Source: JAJXZP01 sp963787185 (GTDB lineage: Bacteria > Spirochaetota > Spirochaetia > Treponematales > Rectinemataceae). From it: a DNA stretch of 64,000 nt. Within the stretch, counting starts at the first letter, position 1, and every line of letters starts with the position of its first letter. The notes under the pieces were generated by a model. That model did not search any database and had not been told where the DNA came from. It was given only the letters and a program-made list of their open reading frames with translations. Position numbers and translations under genes: made by a program. Shown here one piece after another: positions 52,912 through 61,730 of this stretch. The DNA lies in the NCBI GenBank assembly GCA_963787185.1, contig CAWBCC010000014.1:682001-746000 (forward strand), read 5' to 3'.

Positions 52912-53052
52912 CCAACTTGGAGCCGGTGCCTGTCCAACTTGGTCGCACATCACCGCCAAGTTGGCGAATCACCCTCACCAACTTGGGCAATCGCGCTGAC
53001 CAAGTTGGGCAGTCGCTCTCGTCAAGTTAGGTAATTGCCTTCACCAAGTTGG
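52912..53052. repeat. Array of seven CCAA-S-TTGG palindromes at exact 22-bp spacing
   Basis: Nine-base cores begin at 52912, 52934, 52956, 52978, 53000, 53022 and 53044. Cores 1, 2, 4 read CCAACTTGG; 3, 5, 7 read CCAAGTTGG, which is the reverse complement; core 6 is TCAAGTTAG. The 13-bp spacers are only loosely alike (units 3-6 share a NNARTYNCNYTCR trend). Two helical turns between cores put all sites on one face. No gene covers it. The surrounding gap 52701-53181 otherwise holds the parS-like site and an inverted TCACGC/GCGTGA pair around 53088-53136. A DNA-binding protein target is the likely role. Confidence 0.85.
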
Positions 53053-53181
53053 CGGAGCACCGAGTTCGCGTGATTACCGTCTGTATTCTCACGCAAAAAC
53101 ACCACTGACCCGGCAATAAAACAGTTGGCGTGAGCATCGAAAAGGAATCAACGTGGACGGGCGCGTTCACCGAAGGAGACT

Positions 53182-53517
53182 CTATGAGGATCCGTGCGGT
53201 CTGAAATAGCGCGAAGCCGAACCGATCGGCCTTTCGCCGACTATATGCGTGCATAGGTGGGCGGCAATGGTCGAGATGGTCTCGGCGCTGAGCCGTACAT
53301 GGCGCATCCGTTCGACTTCTCCGCGAAGCCGATCGCGCTTGGCGGGACCGACTATCGAGTAGACCTCGGCGCGATCGGCTTCGGAGGCCGCATAGAGTAC
53401 CGCCGCCAGGTCCCGGTCCTTGGTGTTGAGGAGGCGAGACTGGGCCTGGGCCAAGGACACCGACCGGATGACAGTCATGAGTTCGGCGACTGCATGTATC
53501 GCCGAGGAATCATTCAT
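53182..53517 (-). CDS. Small protein resembling the FliG C-terminal domain
   Basis: The 111-residue protein has TKDRDLAAVLYAASEADRAEVYSIVG and RLRGEVERMRHVRLSAETISTIAAHL, a helix pattern recalling the FliG C-terminal motor domain (the LA.AL..A, then ...G.VR... spacing). The similarity is by eye only. The ATG follows the metK stop by 5 nt with a weak site. It is alone, without other flagellar genes, and shares the ahcY-metK transcript direction. Confidence 0.6.
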   Translation of the reverse strand: MNDSSAIHAVAELMTVIRSVSLAQAQSRLLNTKDRDLAAVLYAASEADRAEVYSIVGPAKRDRLRGEVERMRHVRLSAETISTIAAHLCTHIVGERPIGSASRYFRPHGSS

Positions 53518-53522
53518 CGCGG

Positions 53523-54692
53523 CTATCGTATCGCCTTGAGGAGCTCGGCGACCTTGTCCGTTTTTTCCCAGGAGAAGCCGTCGCGCCCGAAATGGCCATA
53601 GGCCGCCGTTTTCTGGTAGATCGGCTTTTTCAGGTCGAGCGAGCGTATGATGCCGGATGGATCGAGCTCGAACACGGATCGCACGGCCTTCGCGATGACG
53701 TGCGCGGGCTCGGTTCCCGTATCGAAGGTGTCGATCATGATCGACACGGGATCGGGGACCCCGATGGCATATGCGAGCTGGACCTCGCAGCGTTCGGCGA
53801 GGCCTGCCGCGACGATATTCTTGGCGACATAGCGCGCCATATAGGCTGCGGAACGGTCCACCTTCGAAGGATCCTTTCCCGAGAAGGCCCCGCCGCCGTG
53901 TCTGCCCATTCCGCCGTAGCTATCGACGATGATCTTGCGACCGGTAAGTCCGGTATCCCCCATCGGCCCCCCGATCACGAAGCGGCCGGTGGGGTTCACG
54001 AAGCATTTCACTTCCTTTCCGAGCAGTCCCGTCGGTTCCAACACGGGCTTGATGATCTCCTCGATGACCGTATCGCGGATCCTATCGTAGGAAATCTCCG
54101 GATCGTGCTGCTGCGACACGACGACCGTGTCGATGCGCAATGGTCTGTGATCTTCGTATTCGAGGGTCACCTGACTCTTCGCGTCGGGCCGCAGCCATTC
54201 GATCGCCCCAGACTTGCGGAGTTCGGCCGCCTTTTGCAGAAGTTTGTGCGCGAACATGATGGGCGCGGGCATGAGCTCCTGCGTCTCCTTGCAGGCGAAT
54301 CCGAACATCATGCCTTGATCGCCCGCACCCTGACGGCCGGCAAACTCCTTGAGCCCGCGTCCTGCGACTCCCTGATCGATATCCGGCGATTGCGCGTGGA
54401 TCGAGGTGATCACCGCCATGGATTCATAGTCCAGACCATAGTCCGGATTCGTGTACCCGATGTCGCGTACGACCTCACGGGCAAGCTTCTGCACTTCCAC
54501 GTAGGTGTTGGTCGTGATTTCTCCGCCGATGAGCACCATCCCCGTGGTCGCATAGCATTCGCATGCGACGTGGCTCTCGGGGTCCTCCAGGATGCAGGCG
54601 TCGAGTACGGCATCCGAAACCTGATCGCAGAGCTTGTCGGGATGACCCTCTCCGACGGACTCGGACGTAAAGAGGTAGCGATTATCTTTCAT
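53523..54692 (-). CDS. metK: S-adenosylmethionine synthetase
   Basis: The 389-residue MetK has FTSESVGEGHPDKLCDQ at the N-terminus, GAGDQGMMFGFA and the P-loop-like GGGAFSGKDPSKVDRS. It makes SAM from methionine and ATP. It lies 52 bp after ahcY, so recycling and synthesis of the SAM cycle are joined. Confidence 0.97.
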   Translation of the reverse strand: MKDNRYLFTSESVGEGHPDKLCDQVSDAVLDACILEDPESHVACECYATTGMVLIGGEITTNTYVEVQKLAREVVRDIGYTNPDYGLDYESMAVITSIHAQSPDIDQGVAGRGLKEFAGRQGAGDQGMMFGFACKETQELMPAPIMFAHKLLQKAAELRKSGAIEWLRPDAKSQVTLEYEDHRPLRIDTVVVSQQHDPEISYDRIRDTVIEEIIKPVLEPTGLLGKEVKCFVNPTGRFVIGGPMGDTGLTGRKIIVDSYGGMGRHGGGAFSGKDPSKVDRSAAYMARYVAKNIVAAGLAERCEVQLAYAIGVPDPVSIMIDTFDTGTEPAHVIAKAVRSVFELDPSGIIRSLDLKKPIYQKTAAYGHFGRDGFSWEKTDKVAELLKAIR

Positions 54693-54744
54693 CAGAAGCT
54701 CCTTTCGAAATCTTGCGTACGAGGATTATGCGAGGCGGAAGCCG

Positions 54745-56223
54745 TCAGTATCGATAGCTTTCGGTCTTGAATGGGCCCCGGACGGGAATGCCGAGATAGT
54801 CAGCCTGGCGTTCGTCGAGGGACGCGAGCCTGACTCCCAATTTGTCCAGATGAAGACGAGCCACTTCTTCGTCGAGTTCGCGCGGCAGAACTCGCACGCC
54901 GGGGCTCGGGCTTTTGCGGCCGGCCCAGAGAGCCATCTGGGCGAGCACTTGGTTCGTAAAACTCGCGGACATGACGAAGGAGGGATGACCTTGGGCGCAA
55001 CCCAGATTGACCAGCCGGCCCTCCGCCAGAAGAAGGATTCCTCTGCCATCGGGGAAAATCCAGCGGTCGACTTGAGGTTTCACCTCGACCTTTCGAATGC
55101 CGGGAATTCGCTTGAGTCCGGCGACGTCGATTTCATGGTCGAAGTGTCCTATGTTGCAGATGATGGCGCCGTCCTTCATTCGAGCGAGATGGGAAGCCGT
55201 TATCACATCGATGCAACCGGTGGCGGTGACGAAAATGTCCGCGGTCTCGACGTTCTCGTCGATGGGGCGGACCTCGTAGCCGGCCATAGATGCCTGCAGG
55301 GCGCAAATCGGATCGATTTCGGATATGACGACACGCGCGCCCATGCCGCTCAGGCTCTGCGCGCAGCCTTTGCCCACATCGCCGAAGCCGCAGACTACCG
55401 CCTTTTTGCCGGCGATCATGACTCCCGTGGCGCGCTTTATGCCGTCGAGAAGAGATTCCCTGCAGCCGTAGAGATTGTCGAATTTGCTTTTCGTCACCGA
55501 ATCATTGACGTTGACGGCGGGAACGATGAGCGTTCCTTCCTTTTCCATGCGATACAGGCGATGCACGCCGGTCGTAGTCTCTTCCGAAACACCGTACCAC
55601 TCGGCCGTCGCTTTTGCCCATCGATCGGGCTCCCGTGCATGAATGGCCCCGAGGCGGCGCAGCAATGCGGCTTCGTCGTCGCTCGACGGAGGACGTTCCA
55701 ATATGGAAGGATCTCGCTCCGCTTGCAGCCCCAAGTGCAGCATGAGGCTGGCATCTCCGCCGTCGTCTACCACGAGGTTGGGGCCCTTTCCGCCGGGGAA
55801 GCGAAGGGCGAGATCGAGAAGCTCCCAGTACTCGTCGAGCGTTTCGGCCTTCCAGGCGAACACGGGAACTCCGCTCGGAGAATCCGGACTGCCGTTCCTG
55901 CCGACTACGACGGCTGCGGCCGCATGATCCTGTGTCGAAAAAATGTTGCAGCTGGCCCAGCGAAGGTCGGCTCCAAGTTCGACGAGGGTCTCTATCAGCA
56001 CGGCGGTCTGCAATGTCATATGGAGACTGCCGGTGATTCGGGCTCCGGCGAGGGGTTTGGACGCGCCGTAGCGATCGCGCAGAGCCATGAGTCCCGGCAT
56101 CTCGATTTCCGCGAGGTCCATTTCGGCCCTTCCCCAGGGTGCGAGAGCGAGATCTTTTACGCGATAGTCGGTGAAACGGGCCGAATGTTCGCTGCCTTGT
56201 CCGGCAAATAGTGGTGAATGCAC
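54745..56223 (-). CDS. ahcY: Adenosylhomocysteinase
   Basis: The 492-residue enzyme cleaves S-adenosylhomocysteine. ITGSLHMTLQTAVLIETL, NVNDSVTKSKFDNLYG and the NAD site CGFGDVGKGCA are visible, and the C-terminus ends KTESYRY (KP.YRY type). An insert around 150-200 (after LMLHLGLQAE) is usual in bacterial long forms. The start is GTG 56223 with GGAGG 6 nt upstream. Confidence 0.96.
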   Translation of the reverse strand: MHSPLFAGQGSEHSARFTDYRVKDLALAPWGRAEMDLAEIEMPGLMALRDRYGASKPLAGARITGSLHMTLQTAVLIETLVELGADLRWASCNIFSTQDHAAAAVVVGRNGSPDSPSGVPVFAWKAETLDEYWELLDLALRFPGGKGPNLVVDDGGDASLMLHLGLQAERDPSILERPPSSDDEAALLRRLGAIHAREPDRWAKATAEWYGVSEETTTGVHRLYRMEKEGTLIVPAVNVNDSVTKSKFDNLYGCRESLLDGIKRATGVMIAGKKAVVCGFGDVGKGCAQSLSGMGARVVISEIDPICALQASMAGYEVRPIDENVETADIFVTATGCIDVITASHLARMKDGAIICNIGHFDHEIDVAGLKRIPGIRKVEVKPQVDRWIFPDGRGILLLAEGRLVNLGCAQGHPSFVMSASFTNQVLAQMALWAGRKSPSPGVRVLPRELDEEVARLHLDKLGVRLASLDERQADYLGIPVRGPFKTESYRY

Positions 56224-56288
56224 GGGATGCCTCCTTTTTAGCGTGCACTTCTAAACCGCCCGCAATAGGGATCAAATCGGCGGTGTCG

Positions 56289-56337
56289 TAAGAAGCCGCT
56301 CGGCTTCTTAGGGAAGAGCTTCCGTCCTCGGAAGCTC
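56289..56337. repeat. Two perfect hairpins in the ahcY / NlpC gap
   Basis: First: 10-bp arms 56289-56298 and 56301-56310, loop CT. Second: 9-bp arms 56316-56324 and 56329-56337, loop TCCT. They lie in a divergent gap, so they act as leaders or operators rather than terminators. I find no SAM or SAH riboswitch consensus here. Confidence 0.55.
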
Positions 56338-56357
56338 GAGGATATAGTAAGTCGAAG

Positions 56358-57341
56358 ATGCGATTCTGCATAGTGGCGAACACTGTTCTTGCGAGGCGCC
56401 GAAGAGCGCTGGCGATGCTCCTTATACTCTTGGGAGCGATTATTTCGGCAGAGGCGCCGCTGGTCGTTGCGGCTCCCAAGGAAGCCCGCGGGAGAATCGT
56501 GACCGACGCTCTCGCCTACGAAGGCACTCCATACGTCTATGGAGGGACCGACCGCGGCGGCATCGACTGTTCCGGCCTGGTGTATCGTGCGTATCTCATG
56601 GCGACGGGGATTGCGGTGCCGAGGACGGTCCGGGGCCTCTTCGACTTTTGTGAGCCGATAAGCCCGAAGGCGCTTCAACCCGGGGATCTTCTCTTTTTCA
56701 ATACGACGGGGCCGATCGCTCATGTAGGAGTCTATGTCGGAGAAGGTCTTTTCGTGCACGCCGCATCGGAGGGGCAACCGCGGGGAGTCATCGAATCCAG
56801 TCTTACCGAAGCGTACTGGAACCGCGCCTTTGCCGGGGCCGGACGGCTCGTTCCTCCCGCGGAATATCTCGGAATACTGGTAACTGCGGCTCTGGGGCCC
56901 AGCATCGGAACGACGGCGATCGTTCGCGGCGTTTCCGGTTCTTTTCTCGTCGCCTATCCAGTGCTCGGTCTCGAACCCGGTCTCGAGCTTCGGCCGGAAT
57001 ATGATGGAGCTCTCGGAGTGACGAGATTTTCCGCCGACATTTCACTCGGCTTCGGAAAGGCCTTCAGGGTCTTCATGGGTCCGGCGCTGACCCTGGGTAA
57101 TCCTGTTCTGGGGCAAGACGGAATGCCCCGAGATTATGTGGCGGGCGGAGGTTTCGCAGCCACTATGGGCGTCGTCTGGATACCGATCACCTTCCGAGCC
57201 GCCGGAGAAGACTGGGGAGTCTATGCTGAACTGGTCTATGAGGGGTACATGGCCCGCACGGGAGAGAGCCGCGACAGCTATGGGGACTTGGCTGCCGACA
57301 TGAGGGCCGGCATCGGTCTCCGCCTTCGGCTGGGATTCTAG
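56358..57341 (+). CDS. NlpC/P60 cell-wall hydrolase with C-terminal barrel-like domain
   Basis: The 327-residue protein has a signal peptide (about 1-38), then NlpC/P60: catalytic Cys in GIDCSGLVYRA (about 71), His in AHVGVYVGEG and a polar third residue near VHAA. After about residue 165 a beta-strand-rich 160-residue domain with alternating hydrophobic residues (FSADISLGFGKAFRVFMGPAL) ends in GIGLRLRLGF, the aromatic last residue of outer-membrane barrels. A hydrolase anchored to, or positioned at, the outer membrane is an inference. Confidence 0.8.
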   Translation: MRFCIVANTVLARRRRALAMLLILLGAIISAEAPLVVAAPKEARGRIVTDALAYEGTPYVYGGTDRGGIDCSGLVYRAYLMATGIAVPRTVRGLFDFCEPISPKALQPGDLLFFNTTGPIAHVGVYVGEGLFVHAASEGQPRGVIESSLTEAYWNRAFAGAGRLVPPAEYLGILVTAALGPSIGTTAIVRGVSGSFLVAYPVLGLEPGLELRPEYDGALGVTRFSADISLGFGKAFRVFMGPALTLGNPVLGQDGMPRDYVAGGGFAATMGVVWIPITFRAAGEDWGVYAELVYEGYMARTGESRDSYGDLAADMRAGIGLRLRLGF

Positions 57342-57372
57342 CGGGCATCGCCACGGCGCTTCGAACCACGAT

Positions 57373-57401
57373 TTTACATCCGTTGGGATCAGACATATAA
57401 T
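57373..57401 (+). promoter_or_regulatory. Strong sigma-70-type promoter of glpK
   Basis: TTTACA, exact 17-bp spacer, TATAAT, 33 bp before the glpK start. It is the best promoter in the window by consensus. Confidence 0.82.
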
Positions 57402-57434
57402 TCACCCATTGCAGCAGGCATAAGGACGCGCTCG

Positions 57435-58919
57435 ATGAAGGAAAGATACATTCTGGCATTGGATCAGGGCACGACTTCGTCCAGAGCCATCGTCTTCAAT
57501 CGGAACGGCACGGTCATCGGTCTCAATCAGATTCCATTCCGACAGATTTTTCCGAAGCCGGGATGGGTCGAGCACGATCCCGAAGAGATTTGGCGGACCC
57601 AGCTGGCCGCCGCCCGAGCCGCGATCGGCTCGGCCCAGATCGAAGCCGAGCAGGTGGAGGCGATAGGGATCACGAATCAGCGCGAGACGACCCTTCTCTG
57701 GGATCGAAGCACGGGCCAGCCCGTGTACAATGCGATCGTCTGGCAGTGCCGTCGTTCCGCCGACATTTGCCAGGAATTGCGGGCCATGGGGCTTTCCGAC
57801 GCCGTCCGCGAAAAGACGGGACTGGTGCTCGATCCGTATTTTTCCGGCACGAAACTGATGTGGCTCTTCGACGAGCTGCCTGGGCTGCGCGCCCGGGCGG
57901 AGCGCGGCGAAATACTTTTCGGAACCGTCGATTCCTGGCTGATCTACCGGCTTACCGGACGGCATCTGACCGACCCGACCAATGCCAGCCGGACTCTGCT
58001 CTTCAATATCCATGAAGGGAACTGGGATGAAGACCTGCTTCGCGCATTCAAGATACCCGAAGCCATCCTGCCTCGGGTCATGCCGAGTTCGGGCGATTTC
58101 GGGCTCGTAGGCAGGGAGTTCCTCGGAGCCGAGATTCCCGTCTGCGGGTGCGCCGGAGATCAACAGGCCGCGCTCTTCGGCCATGCCTGTTTCGAGCCCG
58201 GCACTGCGAAGAACACGTATGGGACCGGATGCTTCACCCTCATGAATACGGGCTCCACCCCTGTATCATCCCGGCATAATCTGCTGACTACCGTGGCATG
58301 GGATTTGGGCAAAGGGTATACGTACGCGCTCGAAGGATCCGTTTTCATAGCGGGGGCCGTCGTCCAATGGCTCAGAGACCAGATGGGCATGCTCGACGAT
58401 TCGGCCGAAAGCGAAAGGCTGGCGCGCTCGGTCGAGGATTCGGGCGAAGTCTTTCTGGTTCCGGCCTTTGTCGGAATGGGTGCGCCATACTGGGACTCCG
58501 AGGCGCGCGGGACGGTGGTGGGCATAACCCGGGGAACGACGAAGGCGCATTTCGTGCGTGCCGCCGTCGAATCGATAGCATACCAATCGCTCGATCTTCT
58601 TACCGCGATGGAAAAGGACTTCGGCGGCGAGATTCCCTTCATCAAAGCCGATGGAGGCGCCTCCGCCAACAGCTTTTTGATGCAGTTTCAGGCGGACATC
58701 CTGGATCGGTGCGTGATTCTTCCCGAAGTGGGGGAAATCACGGCCCTCGGCGCCGCATATCTCGCGGGACTCGCGTCCGGCTTTTGGAGCGGACTCGAAG
58801 AGGTCGAACGGAACTGGCGTCAAAAACGCGAGTTCGTCCCCGAAATGGCGACCGAAAAACGGGCTCGCCTCCTCGGTTCGTGGCGCAAAGCCGTCGATAC
58901 GGCGCGGAGCTATAAATAA
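57435..58919 (+). CDS. glpK: Glycerol kinase
   Basis: The 494-residue FGGY kinase has DQGTTSSRAIVF at 8-19, GITNQRETTLLWD and GTGCFTLMNTG. It makes glycerol 3-phosphate. AAGGA precedes the ATG by 8 nt. No glpF or glpD is next to it. Confidence 0.96.
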   Translation: MKERYILALDQGTTSSRAIVFNRNGTVIGLNQIPFRQIFPKPGWVEHDPEEIWRTQLAAARAAIGSAQIEAEQVEAIGITNQRETTLLWDRSTGQPVYNAIVWQCRRSADICQELRAMGLSDAVREKTGLVLDPYFSGTKLMWLFDELPGLRARAERGEILFGTVDSWLIYRLTGRHLTDPTNASRTLLFNIHEGNWDEDLLRAFKIPEAILPRVMPSSGDFGLVGREFLGAEIPVCGCAGDQQAALFGHACFEPGTAKNTYGTGCFTLMNTGSTPVSSRHNLLTTVAWDLGKGYTYALEGSVFIAGAVVQWLRDQMGMLDDSAESERLARSVEDSGEVFLVPAFVGMGAPYWDSEARGTVVGITRGTTKAHFVRAAVESIAYQSLDLLTAMEKDFGGEIPFIKADGGASANSFLMQFQADILDRCVILPEVGEITALGAAYLAGLASGFWSGLEEVERNWRQKREFVPEMATEKRARLLGSWRKAVDTARSYK

Positions 58920-59013
58920 GGCGATAGGTATGGATGACTGGGGATTCGCGTATTATGCGCTAATGTGCTAGAATTGCTTGAGGAGCGGTCTCCCCGCATC
59001 CTTGAGGAGCAAA

Positions 59014-59211
59014 ATGTCGCGTCCAAACCAGTACAGCAGCGAAAAGCGTCGAAAAGAGCTCGAAAAGAAGCGAAAGAAAGAAGAAAAGATCCTGCGTAAG
59101 GCCGAGGCTAAACGGATCGGCGAAAATCCGGAATCGCAGCTCGACGGCGATCAGACAGACGATTCCAGTCCGGCAGACGATACCAAGGACGAAGATTCCT
59201 CGCAGACTTGA
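59014..59211 (+). CDS. Small charged protein of unknown function
   Basis: The 65-residue protein has a very basic N-terminal helix (EKRRKELEKKRKKEEKILRKAEAKR) and an acidic C-terminus. GAGGAG sits just before ATG 59014. No family recognised. A coiled-coil or nucleic-acid contact is possible. Confidence 0.6.
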   Translation: MSRPNQYSSEKRRKELEKKRKKEEKILRKAEAKRIGENPESQLDGDQTDDSSPADDTKDEDSSQT

Positions 59212-59226
59212 CGGGAATTTTACATC

Positions 59227-59961
59227 ATGAACGACGAAAATCGTGCCGGGAGAAGTTTTCTTAAGGCGGGATGGGAACGTCTGGATAGAATCGAAACCGA
59301 CCAAGCGCGTGGGATTCCCACTCCCCTGCAGGAAGATCCCGTCGCTCTGGACATTGCACCGCATCGGCTTCCTCCTCCCGACTCTTCGCCCATATCGACG
59401 CGCCCGCTCTATTCTCTCATCGCAGGAAGAAAAAGTCGAAGGAAGTTCACTTCGGAGGGCCTCCGACAGGACGAACTTTCCTTTTTGCTCTGGGCAGTCC
59501 AAGGAGTTCGAGAGGCAAAGCCGAAGTACTCTTTCAGAACAGTGCCGTCCGCGGGCGCTCGTCACCCCTTTGATCTGTATTTCTACATCGCACGCGTGGA
59601 AGGTTTGGCCTCCGGCCTCTATCGCTATCTTCCGCTGGAGCACGCGGTTGTCATCGTGCGCGAGGAGACGGATACCTCCGTGCTGGATGCGGCCCTCAAT
59701 CGACAATATTGGGGCGCGGCCGTCGTCCTCATGTGGGTCGCCGTCCCCTATCGCACCGAGTGGCGCTATTCGGTGGCCTCCCATAAATTGATCGCACTCG
59801 ATGCCGGGCATTCCTGCCAGAATCTCTATCTATCATGCGAGGCTCTCGGGCTCGGTACCTGCGCCATCGGAGCCTATGATCAAGAAAGTCTCGATCGCTA
59901 TCTTGGCCTCGACGGAGAGGAAAGGTTCGCCGTTTACGCGGCCCCCGTCGGAAGGATTTGA
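59227..59961 (+). CDS. SagB-type nitroreductase-like oxidoreductase
   Basis: The 244-residue flavoprotein has RKSRRKFTSEGLRQDELSFLLWAVQGV and VPSAGARHPFDLYF, then LGLGTCAIGAYD. These are marks of the SagB/ThcOx branch. No cyclodehydratase or precursor peptide is nearby, so a standalone redox role is more likely than azoline oxidation. Confidence 0.85.
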   Translation: MNDENRAGRSFLKAGWERLDRIETDQARGIPTPLQEDPVALDIAPHRLPPPDSSPISTRPLYSLIAGRKSRRKFTSEGLRQDELSFLLWAVQGVREAKPKYSFRTVPSAGARHPFDLYFYIARVEGLASGLYRYLPLEHAVVIVREETDTSVLDAALNRQYWGAAVVLMWVAVPYRTEWRYSVASHKLIALDAGHSCQNLYLSCEALGLGTCAIGAYDQESLDRYLGLDGEERFAVYAAPVGRI

Positions 59962-59976
59962 ATCCGAGGCGAACTG

Positions 59977-60846
59977 ATGAAGAAGCATGGGCGGACCGAT
60001 TCAGCGCTTCGAGTGGTAGCGCCTTACGCGCTTTTCGGCGCACTGTGGATACTCTTCTCCGATCGCCTTCTTCTGTTTTTCTCGAATCGACCCGATATGC
60101 TTATTTCCATATCGACTGCCAAGGGCTGGCTTTTCATCCTCGTCACATCCTCGCTTTTGTACGCACTTGTCGCCGGCGAGATGAAACGGCAACGAAATCT
60201 CGAAAAGAGTCTCAGCGCGAGTCTTTCGGAAAAGGATGCGCTGCTTGCGGAAGTCCATCATCGCGTAAAAAACAATCTTCAAATCATCGCCAGCATTCTC
60301 AATCTCGAACGCGATGAGATGATCGGGGAAGAGGCCCGACACATGGCGGACCGCACCCGCGCTAGATTGCGATCCATGTCTCTCGTTCATGAGAAACTCT
60401 ACGCGTCCAAAGAACTTGCTTGCGTCGACCTGGCGGTCTACCTTCGGGCTCTTTTCGCGGAGCTCGAGGATATCTACGATGTGGAAGGCCTTCGAGTACA
60501 TTTCGATCTGGACCCATATGAAGCCGAACCCGAGACCGTGGTTTCTTTTGGCCTCTTTGCGGCCGAGGCGATCGTGAATAGTCTGCGGCATGGCCTTGAT
60601 CCGAACAACGATGGCGAAATTCGACTTTCTTTGCACGATGCCGGGGCCGACCAGGCGCTCTTCGAGCTAAGGGATAGCGGCCCGGGTTTCCCCGGCGAAG
60701 GGAAGCCCATAGGACTCGGTTTCAGCCTTATGAGCGCACTTTCGGATCAGCTGCATGGGCATTTCGACATATCGAACGAATCCGGCGCGGTCGTGAGATT
60801 GCGCTTTCCATTGAAGAGGCATGCAGATGGCCACTGCGACGCTTGA
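59977..60846 (+). CDS. Membrane histidine kinase (HisKA_2 type)
   Basis: The 289-residue protein has two hydrophobic segments (about 12-33 and 45-66), then LLAEVHHRVKNNLQIIASILNLE with the phospho-acceptor His in the HisKA_2/HWE-like pattern. A GHKL ATPase follows (AEAIVNSLRHGLD, RDSGPGFPGEG). No sensor domain of size is present, and no response regulator is adjacent. It overlaps the next gene by 20 nt. Confidence 0.88.
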   Translation: MKKHGRTDSALRVVAPYALFGALWILFSDRLLLFFSNRPDMLISISTAKGWLFILVTSSLLYALVAGEMKRQRNLEKSLSASLSEKDALLAEVHHRVKNNLQIIASILNLERDEMIGEEARHMADRTRARLRSMSLVHEKLYASKELACVDLAVYLRALFAELEDIYDVEGLRVHFDLDPYEAEPETVVSFGLFAAEAIVNSLRHGLDPNNDGEIRLSLHDAGADQALFELRDSGPGFPGEGKPIGLGFSLMSALSDQLHGHFDISNESGAVVRLRFPLKRHADGHCDA

Positions 60847-61720
60847 ACGACTTGCCGGGCGCACCCTGATCGTGCGTGGGCCGACCAACATCGGCGTCGT
60901 GGAGACGGGAGAAGGCGAGGCTTTTCTCATCGACGCCGGAAACGACGAGGATGCGGGACGCAAGTTGCTTCGCGCCTGCGAAGCGGCCGGCCTCAGGATC
61001 GGCTGCATCGTGAATACACATTCCAACGCCGATCACTGCGGGGGTAATGCGTTTATCCAGGCGCGCACGAATTGTCGGATCGTCGCCACGGCGGTCGAAG
61101 CGGCCTTCATCGAAGCTCCCATGCTCGAATCGAGTTTTCTTTGGGGAGGTTTTCCTTTGCCGCCGCTGCGGAACAAATTTCTCATGCCGCAGGCTTCCCG
61201 CGTCACCGATATAATCGCCCCTCCCTGCATCGTGCCCAAGAGCGAAATTCGAGCGTCGCTCCTGCCCGGCCATTTTTTCGCCATGGCGGGCTTCATGACG
61301 CCGGACAAGGTTTTTTTCGCAGCCGACACGCTAGCTTCGCCGGAGATCCTGGCCAAATACCATGTATTCTATATGTACGACGTTGCCGCGTTTCTAAGGA
61401 CTATCGATGGGATATCCTCGCTGGACGCCGACTGGATCGTGCCCAGCCATGCCCCTCCGACACAGGATCCGGCTCCTCTCGTGAAGATAAACAAGGCGAA
61501 GATATTCGAGATAGCTTCTATTATCGTGGATGCCTGCACCGAGCCGGCGACCCACGAAAAGCTGCTGGCGGCTCTGGTCGCACATTTTGAGATCGAGCTT
61601 ACGCATACGCAATACGTTCTCTTGGGATCGACCTTGAAATCATATCTCGCATGGCTCGTCCAGGAGAAGTCTCTCACGTCGAGCGTAGAGGGCGGCTATC
61701 TGCTTTTCGAACGAAGCTAG
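60827..61720 (+). CDS. Metallo-beta-lactamase-fold hydrolase
   Basis: The 297-residue protein has TNIGVVETGEGEAFLIDAGND, the metal motif THSNADHCGGN (the second His of HxHxDH is Asn) and SLLPGHFFAMAGF. The C-terminal part reads like the helical extension of this superfamily. Start chosen at ATG 60827, 7 nt from AGAGG. Substrate unknown. Confidence 0.82.
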   Translation: MATATLERLAGRTLIVRGPTNIGVVETGEGEAFLIDAGNDEDAGRKLLRACEAAGLRIGCIVNTHSNADHCGGNAFIQARTNCRIVATAVEAAFIEAPMLESSFLWGGFPLPPLRNKFLMPQASRVTDIIAPPCIVPKSEIRASLLPGHFFAMAGFMTPDKVFFAADTLASPEILAKYHVFYMYDVAAFLRTIDGISSLDADWIVPSHAPPTQDPAPLVKINKAKIFEIASIIVDACTEPATHEKLLAALVAHFEIELTHTQYVLLGSTLKSYLAWLVQEKSLTSSVEGGYLLFERS

Positions 61721-61730
61721 GACCATATAT

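Noticed and set aside
52792..53034. Open frame of 80 codons across the parS-like site and the 22-bp array
   Set aside because: 22 is not a multiple of 3, so repeats would encode different peptides; the frame has no similarity or ribosome site and is a by-product of composition.
52912..53052. CRISPR array
   Set aside because: Repeat cores are 9 bp and spacers 13 bp, far too short; cores alternate in orientation and no cas gene is near.
56224..56357. SAM or SAH riboswitch before ahcY-metK
   Set aside because: Hairpins exist, but none of the conserved SAM-I or SAH blocks is present.
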